This document shows positions 1 to 5,589 of a DNA stretch of 5,589 nucleotides, piece by piece. How positions within the stretch are numbered: position 1 is the stretch's first letter; each line of letters opens with the position of its first letter. The notes below the pieces were generated by a model. That model saw nothing but the letters and a program-made list of their open reading frames with translations, was not told the DNA's origin and searched no databases. The position numbers and the translations under genes were made by a program. The stretch is from Candidatus Zixiibacteriota bacterium. GTDB taxonomy: Bacteria; Zixibacteria; MSB-5A5; GN15; PGXB01. Location: assembly GCA_020345705.1 (NCBI GenBank), contig CP070766.1, positions 1,752,011 through 1,757,599 of the forward strand, written 5' to 3'.

Positions 1-277
1 CCATTACCCTGAAGTACACGACGGCATTCACCTTAACCGAAACGTTGTCCATGGTGATGACGTCCTGCGGGGGGACGTCGAAGGTGATGGTCCTTAGATC
101 GACGCGCAGCATCCGATCAACAATCGGGATAAGCAGAATAATACCGGGGCCCTTGGCGCCAATAAGCCGCCCGAGTCTAAATATGACACCTCTCTCGTAC
201 TCCCTTAGAATTCTTATCGCATTCGACAGAATAATGATTCCGAGAAAGATAATTATACCCAATCCTGCAAGGGGCAT
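1..277 (-). CDS. Slipin (stomatin-like SPFH membrane protein), N-terminal part
   Basis: This is the first 92 residues of a slipin; the rest lies beyond the left edge of the window. The ATG at 277-275 has a strong ribosome binding site. Residues about 3-19 are a hydrophobic membrane anchor (IIIFLGIIILS). They are followed by the slipin signature EYERGVIFRLGR at about 26-37, then KGPGIILLIPIVDRM, the start of the SPFH (band 7) domain, and the conserved DVPPQDVITMDNVSVKVNAV stretch. Slipins oligomerise on the cytoplasmic membrane and scaffold membrane microdomains. The gene follows nfeD with a 16-base gap, so the two are almost certainly co-transcribed. In Pyrococcus the NfeD-type protease PH1510 cleaves the C-terminal part of its slipin partner PH1511; that region is not visible here. 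The family call is secure. The exact role of this protein in its host is inferred. Confidence 0.93.
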   Translation of the reverse strand, partial: MPLAGLGIIIFLGIIILSNAIRILREYERGVIFRLGRLIGAKGPGIILLIPIVDRMLRVDLRTITFDVPPQDVITMDNVSVKVNAVVYFRVM

Positions 278-283
278 AGCTTT

Positions 284-289
284 CCTCCC
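284..289 (-). promoter_or_regulatory. Ribosome binding site of the slipin gene
   Basis: On the minus strand GGGAGG is followed by AAAGCT and the ATG at 277, a spacing of 6 bases. It lies in the short gap after the nfeD stop codon. It fixes the slipin start and shows that the gene has its own translation signal. Confidence 0.8.
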
Positions 290-293
290 TGAT

Positions 294-1628
294 TTATGTT
301 ATCCTTTTGACTTTCATTTTCAGGCTGTCGACTTCGACCACGATCACTTCTTCGCCTTCTTCGATAACTTCGTCGGCGCTGGCTTCCCAGAGCTCTCCGG
401 CCAGGTAGACATAGCCGGTCCCGGCGATTTTCGTCCTGACCACGGCCTTCTCGCCGACCAGACCTTCCTTTCCCGTGGTCGGTTTGGAAACCCGGGCCTT
501 GTAGGCCAGAGTAAAGGCCAGAAGGACAAACGCACCGAGAACGATCGCCACCGAGTAGATGACCGTCTTGGAAATTTTGAGCTCCGGGTCAGCGGTATCG
601 ATAAGCATCATACCGCCGATAATTATCGAGACTACTCCACCAATCGTCAATAATCCGTGACTCACGATTTTTATCTCCAGTAGAAATAGAATGATTGCAA
701 ACAAAATCAAAAGCACCCCGGCATAATTAATGGGCAACGTCCGCATACCGTAAAAGGCCAGTATCAGACAGATGCCGCCGACCACCCCCGGCAATATCGC
801 TCCGGGATTGTAAAGCTCCAGAACAATGCCCAGCCCGCCAATCGACAGGAGCATGAAAACGATGTTGGGCGATGAAATTATATCCAGAATGGACTGTATC
901 AGAGTTTTCTTGATTGTCTCTGTGACCGGGTTATTCAACTCGATGACCTTCTTGCCCAGTACGGTGTTAACCTCACAACCTTCGATCTTCTTGAAAAGAT
1001 CATCAAGATCCTCGGCGATGAAATTAATGACATTTTTTTCCAAGGCTTCGGTGTTGGTTATGGAGACCGATTTGCGGGCGGCTTCTTCGGCCCAATCGCC
1101 ATTTCGGCCGTGACGGTCTGCCATGGCCCTCAGCGATGCGACGGCGTCATTCATAACCTTTTCGGATAGCACCGAGTCAATCTGCTCCCCGCCGGCGCCG
1201 ACAACATGAGCGGCGCCGATATTGGTACTTGGCGCCATGACCGCCACGTGGGCGGCGTAGGTGATATACACCCCCGCCGAGGCCGCTTTGGCGCCGGGCG
1301 GCGCAATGTAAACCACCACCGGGACAGTGGAATTCATGATAGCCTTGGTGATGGGCCACAGCGAGCCGGTGAATCCCCCCGGCGTATCCATCTGGATGAC
1401 GAGCAGATCAGCGAATTCCTCTTCGGCCTGCTCAACGGCATCAATGACCATGTCGGCTGTAACGGTTCCGATAGCGCCGTCTATCGTCAGGATGAGAACC
1501 AGACTTGGTTCAGCCGCTTCTTCTTCCTCTGCCTCACGAGATGAATCAACCGCGGTGGTGTCCGTCAGGGCCGCGGGAACAACCGTCAGCAACAATGCCA
1601 GAGCAACCGCAAATAATCTGAAACTCAT
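294..1628 (-). CDS. nfeD: NfeD-family membrane-bound serine protease (ClpP-class, long form)
   Basis: This is a full-length, 444-residue NfeD of the long (protease-bearing) class. Residues 1-22 look like a signal peptide (MSFRLFAVALALLLTVVPAA) and are followed by an acidic linker (EAEEEEAAE, 32-40). Residues about 42-215 are the ClpP/SppA-like protease domain, with MDTPGG (80-85), PPGAKAASAGVY containing the predicted nucleophile Ser117, and SEKVMNDA containing the predicted general base Lys157. The 40-residue Ser-Lys spacing matches the Ser97/Lys138 dyad of Pyrococcus PH1510, so the enzyme looks active. About four to five membrane helices follow between 254 and 377. Residues about 387-444 (GLVGEKAVVRT...GELWEA) form the C-terminal OB-fold barrel. 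The signal peptide puts the protease outside the cytoplasm; the position of the barrel depends on the number of helices. The gene heads an operon with the downstream slipin, its usual partner. The ATG at 1628 is preceded by GGAAGG. No frameshift or missing key residue is seen. Confidence 0.95.
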   Translation of the reverse strand: MSFRLFAVALALLLTVVPAALTDTTAVDSSREAEEEEAAEPSLVLILTIDGAIGTVTADMVIDAVEQAEEEFADLLVIQMDTPGGFTGSLWPITKAIMNSTVPVVVYIAPPGAKAASAGVYITYAAHVAVMAPSTNIGAAHVVGAGGEQIDSVLSEKVMNDAVASLRAMADRHGRNGDWAEEAARKSVSITNTEALEKNVINFIAEDLDDLFKKIEGCEVNTVLGKKVIELNNPVTETIKKTLIQSILDIISSPNIVFMLLSIGGLGIVLELYNPGAILPGVVGGICLILAFYGMRTLPINYAGVLLILFAIILFLLEIKIVSHGLLTIGGVVSIIIGGMMLIDTADPELKISKTVIYSVAIVLGAFVLLAFTLAYKARVSKPTTGKEGLVGEKAVVRTKIAGTGYVYLAGELWEASADEVIEEGEEVIVVEVDSLKMKVKRIT

Positions 1629-1637
1629 ACCTGTTTA

Positions 1638-1643
1638 CCTTCC
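1638..1643 (-). promoter_or_regulatory. Ribosome binding site of nfeD
   Basis: GGAAGG on the minus strand lies 9 bases before the ATG at 1628. The spacing is slightly long but acceptable. It supports this start, which also gives a complete signal peptide. Confidence 0.65.
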
Positions 1644-1652
1644 AATCTCTAA

Positions 1653-1685
1653 TTCCCGGTGATGCCGGCGCGAAAGGACCGGGAA
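1653..1685 (-). promoter_or_regulatory. GC-rich stem-loop in the presumed nfeD leader
   Basis: The arms TTCCCGGT (1685-1678 read on the minus strand) and ACCGGGAA (1660-1653) are perfectly complementary over 8 bp around a 17-base loop. The hairpin ends 9 bases upstream of the nfeD Shine-Dalgarno sequence. No run of T follows it on either strand, so it is not a typical intrinsic terminator. It could modulate nfeD translation or mRNA stability, or it could be a binding site for a protein. The structure is seen; any function is inference. Confidence 0.45.
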
Positions 1686-1699
1686 ATCATTCTCACCAA

Positions 1700-1705
1700 A
1701 TTATA
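1700..1705 (-). promoter_or_regulatory. Possible -10 box (TATAAT) upstream of nfeD
   Basis: A perfect TATAAT lies 71 bases upstream of the nfeD ATG on the minus strand and would start a transcript near 1693, with a leader of about 65 bases. There is no good -35 box at 16-18 bases. Instead CTGACG occurs twice on the minus strand (1724-1719 and 1711-1706), 13 bases apart and directly abutting the TATAAT. This could fit an activator-dependent promoter, but chance is not excluded. Confidence 0.35.
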
Positions 1706-1765
1706 CGTCAGATCCCCCCGTCAGGCCACATTTATAATAGGCCCGGGTCGCCGTCTCTTTAGATA

Positions 1766-1784
1766 AACTTATCGAGGATAAGTT
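1766..1784 (-). repeat. Perfect 8-bp palindrome with 3-base loop between the two operons
   Basis: AACTTATC, loop GAG, GATAAGTT on the plus strand; the minus strand reads AACTTATC-CTC-GATAAGTT. It lies 67 bases past the amidohydrolase stop codon. As RNA on the minus strand it could be a weak terminator for the sel operon, but the stem is AT-rich and only TTTATC follows, so that reading is poor. Its symmetry and its position next to a TTGACA box also fit an operator. The repeat is seen; its role is open. Confidence 0.45.
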
Positions 1785-1809
1785 AAAATCTTTTCAAAGG
1801 AAGTGTCAA
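1781..1809 (-). promoter_or_regulatory. Possible promoter: consensus -35 box with a weak -10
   Basis: A perfect TTGACA (1809-1804 on the minus strand) is followed after 17 bases by TTAACT, which matches the -10 consensus at only three of six bases. If used, it would drive nfeD with a leader of about 150 bases. The -10 position overlaps one arm of the palindrome at 1766-1784, so a bound repressor could block it. This is an alternative to the TATAAT at 1700-1705. Neither is convincing on its own. Confidence 0.25.
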
Positions 1810-1851
1810 TTAAAAGTTTCTGATTCGGTTCTGAAGTTTGCGGCGGTTGCT

Positions 1852-3447
1852 CTAAGACAGGAAATCGCAGTCGCCGCTGACAAAAACCGGCCGGCCGTCA
1901 AAAAATGTAGCAAGGACAGAAACGTTCTTTATCTTCGATCCGGCGATTTTATAGATATCATCGGAAAGGACGACAAAATCGGCGAAGTATCCCGGGAGAA
2001 GGTATCCGAGCTCGTGTTCCTGCCCTGCGGCGTATGCCGGCCCTGCCGTGAAGCCAAAAATCGCCTGCTCGACGGAGATTCTCTCTTTGGGATAGAAGGA
2101 TTTTCGCGTCTTAGGCGCCTTTCGATTGACGGCGGCGTCGATGCCGGCGATCGGATCGAGCGGCTCGATAGGGGCATCGGAACCGAATGTCAGCGGGATC
2201 CCCTTTGCCAGCAGCGTATTGAAAATAAAGCAATTGCGACCACGGCTTCCCCAGTATTTCTCGATTAATCCGATATCCGACGGACAGTGCGACGGCTGCA
2301 TGGAGGCGACGATCCCGAGCCTCTTGACACGGGCGATATCGGAGCGACGAATCATCTGAAGATGCTCAATGCGGTGCCGTGCCGGACCCTTAGGGCGCGG
2401 CGCCGTTTCATAGCAGCCGATGACGTTCGATATGGCCTTATCGCCGATGGCATGTATCGCACACGGCAGATTGAGCCTGGCGGCCCGCTTCACATATGCC
2501 GATATCTGCCTGACGGTATTCGTCTCAACGCCGTAGTTATCGTTCGAGCCTTTGTACCTGTTGAAACACAAGGCAGACTGGCTGCCTAGAGACCCGTCCG
2601 AAAATATCTTGACACCCGAGAGGCGGAAAAAGTCATTGCCGTAACCGAAACCGAGTCCGGCCTGCTCGAGCATAGAAAGCTCCTCGGCTCTATGATAGTA
2701 ATTTATGCGCAGACCCAATTTCCCCTCTCGCGAAAGCCTGTCAAAAAAAGGAAACGCTTCCGGACCGTCGAAGGAATGAACACCGATCACACCTTTTGAG
2801 TACGCCAATTGGAGAGCGTCACGATATACTCTCTTTTTCTTCCTGTCGGGCGGATCTTTGACCAGTCGTTCTACCGGCGTGTAGGCCACAACTGCTTTCA
2901 GGATTCCGGACGGTTCGTTACCCTCAAGGCGCTCGATCCTGCCGCCCGCAGGATCGGGTGATGACGCGGTTATTCCGGCCAACTCAAGCGCCTTTGAATT
3001 GACCCACATGACGTGCTGGTCCTTCGAATATAGCGCCGCCGGGCGACCGCCCGTGACGCGGTCCAGCATGAACCTGTCAGGATGAACATATTTTTTCCAT
3101 CGGTCAGGGGAAAAGCCGTCGCCGACGACCCATTCATCCTTGCCCAGTTTTCGGCTGTGCTGTCCTATGGCAGACAGGACGTCCTCAACCGATGTCAGCC
3201 CATCGAGTTTAACATTTCCAAGAGACATGGCCAGGAAATAAATATGGGTGTGCGAATCAACAAAACCGGGGATGACGGCCCGGCCCTTGAGGTCTATCTT
3301 TTGATAAGACCTGAAATCCGGATCATACCGAAGGTTTCTGCCCACCGCCACGATTCTCTTTCCCGAGACAGCCATGGAGTCGGCCACGATGGATTCGCCG
3401 GCCTGGGTATATAGCCTGCCGTTAAAGAAGAGTCTATTTTTTCTCAA
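1852..3447 (-). CDS. YtcJ-type metal-dependent amidohydrolase (Amidohydro_3 family)
   Basis: This is a complete 531-residue hydrolase of the amidohydrolase superfamily, similar in layout to YtcJ and to N-substituted formamide deformylase. The N-terminal beta-strands carry LFFNGRLYT. The metal-binding set of the TIM barrel is visible: HxH in VIPGFVDSHTHIYF (His66, His68), a candidate carboxylated lysine in SGVKIFSDGSLGS (Lys280), His332 in CAIHAIGDKA, His362 in RIEHLQ and the catalytic Asp424 in FGSDAPIEPLDP. The C-terminus (GYLLPGYFADFVVLSDD) closes the small beta domain. No signal peptide or membrane segment is seen, so it should be cytoplasmic. The substrate cannot be read from the sequence; the family acts on varied amide-like bonds. 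The gene overlaps the end of selB by 14 bases and is probably the last gene of that operon. I chose TTG at 3447 because a 7-base Shine-Dalgarno match lies 5 bases before it. A GTG at 3456 (534 residues) is in the same frame but has a poor site. No link to selenium is known for the family. Confidence 0.9.
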   Translation of the reverse strand: MRKNRLFFNGRLYTQAGESIVADSMAVSGKRIVAVGRNLRYDPDFRSYQKIDLKGRAVIPGFVDSHTHIYFLAMSLGNVKLDGLTSVEDVLSAIGQHSRKLGKDEWVVGDGFSPDRWKKYVHPDRFMLDRVTGGRPAALYSKDQHVMWVNSKALELAGITASSPDPAGGRIERLEGNEPSGILKAVVAYTPVERLVKDPPDRKKKRVYRDALQLAYSKGVIGVHSFDGPEAFPFFDRLSREGKLGLRINYYHRAEELSMLEQAGLGFGYGNDFFRLSGVKIFSDGSLGSQSALCFNRYKGSNDNYGVETNTVRQISAYVKRAARLNLPCAIHAIGDKAISNVIGCYETAPRPKGPARHRIEHLQMIRRSDIARVKRLGIVASMQPSHCPSDIGLIEKYWGSRGRNCFIFNTLLAKGIPLTFGSDAPIEPLDPIAGIDAAVNRKAPKTRKSFYPKERISVEQAIFGFTAGPAYAAGQEHELGYLLPGYFADFVVLSDDIYKIAGSKIKNVSVLATFFDGRPVFVSGDCDFLS

Positions 3448-5326
3448 GATTGTCACCTCTCACGCGGATATCACCCTGGCGGACGGTTATTTTGCGCCGG
3501 TCGGTTTCCTCCAGGAGCGGCACCACATACTTCCGGCTGCTGCCGAGTTTCTCCCGCAGACCTGAGACGGTCAGCGGGTCACCCTCATCGAACATCTCGC
3601 GGATCACCTGTAAGGCCTGCTTCCAAACCTCTTCATGAAAGGCCAGGTCTCCACCGACTTTTACTATCCTCCCGGCGGCAACCAGATAGGCAAGGGCCTC
3701 GCGACCGAGCTTGTCATCGCCCACAATTTCCGTAAGGCCGGGCGGTGATAGTCCCCCTTCCAACAATTTCTTCATGATTATTTCGGAAACCTTTTTGACT
3801 TCCCCCGTCACTGTAACGGCACGCCCCGAGAGATCGAAACGGTTTCTCTTCTTGACCAGCTGTTTCCGTTCGCACATAAGTTGAAGCATCGGTTCAACGC
3901 CGGATACTGATTGTCCGACCCAAGAGGCAATCAGGTCGGCGCCGACGCCGTCAACGTGGGGATTGGACTCAAAATAGCTTTTCAAGGCCGACTCTATCTG
4001 CTGCGTAATCGGCGCAACGTCGGAAGGACGGTAGTATCGCGGGCCATATCGCTCCACCAGTGACTTTTTCGCCAGTTCGTCAAATGTACTGCTTATGAGA
4101 TCCTGCGAGTAATTGCACCATTGGAAATCAGCATTCGGGTCGGCGAACAGGGATTTGCTCAGACGCGTGATTACCAGCTTTTCAGGAGTCAGGCTTGTCC
4201 GCTCTTTTAGATAAGCGTATTTCGCGTGATCTTTTTTCCTGGGAATCGCGGTCAACAAATCGAGGACAGCACCGCCTCCCACCGTCACCTGCGGCGTCGG
4301 CAGACGGAGAATGAATCTGTCATTAATAAAGCAGAAAAGCTGGCTTTTCGGCCGGAAAAAGACAATACCATTTTCGCCCGGCCCGATGACATCTGAGCCG
4401 TACAATCTGATTTCGCCCTCCACCTCCGTCGTCCCGAGAATCATCAACAGTTTCCGACGGTCTTTAAGGGCCACGCGCGACTCCGGAAGCACCGTGACCG
4501 ATAAGGCCAGAATATTATCATCGGGATAATCGCGGAGAAGTCCCGGTATTGTAATGACACCGCCCCGGCCGAGATGCTCCTTGTCAATTCCGGTAAGGCT
4601 TATTGAAGTTCTCTGGCCGGGAGAAGCGCTTTCAATCTGCCGATTATGCGATTGTATGATCCGAACCTTTCCACTGCGCCGGTTGGGAAAGACGGCCACA
4701 TCCTGACCGACGCGCAGCGTGCCGCCGCGCAGGGTGCCGGCAACAACCCCGCCCATTCCGGAAAGTACAAATGAGCGATCGATGTACAGCCGCGGTTTAC
4801 CGATATTCTCTCTTTCCGTGATTCTACCGGCCAAGCTAATCATCTCTTCCTTAAGCCGGTTGAAGCCTTCCCCCGTTACTGATGACAATCTGACAAAAGG
4901 GGCGTTTTCAAGAAATGATCCTCTTATCTTTTCTTTGATATCATCTTCGACAAGATCGACCCAGCTTTCCTCGACCAGGTCTATCTTCGATATTACCACG
5001 ATACCGTCACTTACCCCCAGCAGTTTTGTAATTTGCAGATGCTCCTGGCTCTGGGGCATCCAGCCGTCATCGGCGGCAACAACCAGCATCACGGCGTCAA
5101 TACCTCCGGCCCCGGCAATCATATTCCTAACGAATCTCTCATGCCCGGGGACATCAATAATGCCGATACGGGTTCCGCCGGGTGCATCGTAATGGGCAAA
5201 ACCGATGTCGATTGTCATGCCGCGAGTTTTTTCTTCCGGCAATCGATCGGGGTCAATACCTGTCAGACGGGTAATAATGGCTGACTTGCCGTGATCAATA
5301 TGTCCCGCAGTGCCGATAACGAACAT
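3434..5326 (-). CDS. selB: Selenocysteine-specific translation elongation factor SelB
   Basis: This is a complete 630-residue SelB, a usual length for the bacterial family. SelB is a GTPase that binds selenocysteyl-tRNA(Sec) and delivers it to ribosomes halted at a UGA codon followed by a SECIS hairpin. The GTPase motifs are G1 GHIDHGKS (8-15), G2 around GMTIDIGF (36-43), G3 DVPGH (58-62), G4 SKID (113-116) and G5 near RLSS (146-149). Domain II starts near 178 (YIDRSFVLSGMGGVVAGT) and domain III runs to about 352. The C-terminal half (about 365-630) is the winged-helix array. Its last repeat (about 584-624) shows the hallmark GSSRKYVVPLLEETDR and RQGDIRVRG, the region that grips the SECIS loop. 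The ATG at 5326 follows the selA stop by two bases and has no clear ribosome binding site, so translation is probably coupled to selA. G4 has Ser in place of the usual Asn or Thr, a mild variation. The gene looks intact and functional. Confidence 0.97.
   Translation of the reverse strand: MFVIGTAGHIDHGKSAIITRLTGIDPDRLPEEKTRGMTIDIGFAHYDAPGGTRIGIIDVPGHERFVRNMIAGAGGIDAVMLVVAADDGWMPQSQEHLQITKLLGVSDGIVVISKIDLVEESWVDLVEDDIKEKIRGSFLENAPFVRLSSVTGEGFNRLKEEMISLAGRITERENIGKPRLYIDRSFVLSGMGGVVAGTLRGGTLRVGQDVAVFPNRRSGKVRIIQSHNRQIESASPGQRTSISLTGIDKEHLGRGGVITIPGLLRDYPDDNILALSVTVLPESRVALKDRRKLLMILGTTEVEGEIRLYGSDVIGPGENGIVFFRPKSQLFCFINDRFILRLPTPQVTVGGGAVLDLLTAIPRKKDHAKYAYLKERTSLTPEKLVITRLSKSLFADPNADFQWCNYSQDLISSTFDELAKKSLVERYGPRYYRPSDVAPITQQIESALKSYFESNPHVDGVGADLIASWVGQSVSGVEPMLQLMCERKQLVKKRNRFDLSGRAVTVTGEVKKVSEIIMKKLLEGGLSPPGLTEIVGDDKLGREALAYLVAAGRIVKVGGDLAFHEEVWKQALQVIREMFDEGDPLTVSGLREKLGSSRKYVVPLLEETDRRKITVRQGDIRVRGDNLEKK
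3453..3459 (-). promoter_or_regulatory. Ribosome binding site deciding the amidohydrolase start
   Basis: GAGGTGA on the minus strand matches the extended anti-Shine-Dalgarno sequence of 16S rRNA over 7 bases and stands 5 bases before TTG at 3447. It overlaps the alternative GTG codon at 3456-3454, so it cannot serve that codon. It lies inside the last codons of selB, so translation of the two genes is probably coupled. Confidence 0.6.
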
Positions 5327-5328
5327 TT

Positions 5329-5589
5329 TTATATCTGGGGAATTAGTTTCCTGATGATGCTCACAAGGATATTGTAATCCTGTTCGTCAATTGCTTTCAG
5401 GTCTATCATGAACCGATCGTCGGCGATGCGGCCGATAACCGGCGGGTGCGAGTTTCGGAACAGCGCCGCGATCTTTTCGGGCCGAAGCTTGCTTCGAAAA
5501 ACCAGGGCCACCGAAGGAAGAGGCACTTCCGGCAAGGCTCCGCCGCCCATCTCCCCCTGCGAGGCCTGGAGAGATACTTTGTCTGCGGC
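5329..5589 (-). CDS. selA: L-seryl-tRNA(Sec) selenium transferase SelA, C-terminal part
   Basis: The last 86 residues of SelA enter from the right edge and end at TAA (5331-5329). SelA is a PLP-dependent, ring-forming enzyme that uses selenophosphate to convert seryl-tRNA(Sec) into selenocysteyl-tRNA(Sec) in the cytoplasm. The visible part is the small C-terminal domain, with MGGGALPEVPLPSVAL, then the family hallmark PPVIGRIADDRFMIDLKAI and the closing helix. The PLP lysine and the tRNA-binding N-terminal domain lie outside the window. The open frame continues to the edge, so an internal Met at 5550 is not the start. The gene abuts selB, the standard selAB arrangement. Confidence 0.95.
   Translation of the reverse strand, partial: AADKVSLQASQGEMGGGALPEVPLPSVALVFRSKLRPEKIAALFRNSHPPVIGRIADDRFMIDLKAIDEQDYNILVSIIRKLIPQI

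Noticed and set aside
45..653. A plus-strand open frame of 202 codons
   Set aside because: It runs antisense across the end of nfeD and the start of the slipin gene, both of which carry clear family motifs. Its own translation is low-complexity and has no recognisable domain.
1629..1851. Possible selC (tRNA-Sec) in the gap next to the sel operon
   Set aside because: No cloverleaf, long variable arm or T-loop GTTCRA motif could be traced on either strand, so the tRNA must lie elsewhere.
1887..1900. GGCCGGCC palindrome followed on the minus strand by TTTTT, resembling a terminator
   Set aside because: It lies within the coding sequence of the amidohydrolase C-terminus, and the palindrome has no loop, so a stable hairpin is not possible.
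4719..5192. A plus-strand open frame of 157 codons
   Set aside because: It lies entirely antisense to the conserved GTPase domain of selB and its Ser/Pro/Ile-rich translation looks like a shadow of that gene.
1..5589. A selenoprotein gene with in-frame UGA and a SECIS hairpin
   Set aside because: The five genes are continuous without internal UGA codons, and each ends at TAA or TAG or runs off the window. No UGA readthrough is needed to explain any product here.

Overview
The window is 5.6 kb of bacterial chromosome. All five genes lie on the minus strand, so transcription runs from high to low coordinates. SelA is the bacterial route to Sec-tRNA; archaea and eukaryotes use a phosphorylated intermediate instead. 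A selA-selB pair therefore marks the host as a selenoprotein-making bacterium. Base composition is balanced and there are no signs of mobile DNA. Nothing in the sequence identifies the phylum; an uncultured or environmental lineage is possible, but that is a guess.

From right to left in transcription order, the first block (5589-1852) holds the C-terminal end of selA, then selB two bases downstream, then a YtcJ-type metal-dependent amidohydrolase whose start lies inside the end of selB. These three are packed as one operon. SelA converts seryl-tRNA(Sec) to selenocysteyl-tRNA(Sec), and SelB carries it to UGA codons marked by a SECIS hairpin. The amidohydrolase has no known part in this pathway.

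A 223-base gap (1851-1629) separates the two blocks. It holds no gene. It does contain an 8-bp palindrome beside a TTGACA box, a TATAAT box, and a GC-rich stem-loop in the presumed nfeD leader. It most likely contains the end of the sel operon and the promoter of the next one.

The second block (1628-1) is a two-gene membrane operon. It encodes a full-length NfeD with a ClpP-like serine protease domain, several membrane helices and a C-terminal OB barrel, followed by the first 92 residues of a slipin (stomatin/SPFH family). This is the well-known NfeD-slipin pairing, in which the protease and the membrane scaffold act together.

I see no tRNA, selC, SECIS element, in-frame UGA gene, CRISPR array or insertion sequence. 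The window is mostly conserved housekeeping content. The points worth a second look are the intergenic regulatory structures and the coupling of an amidohydrolase to selB.
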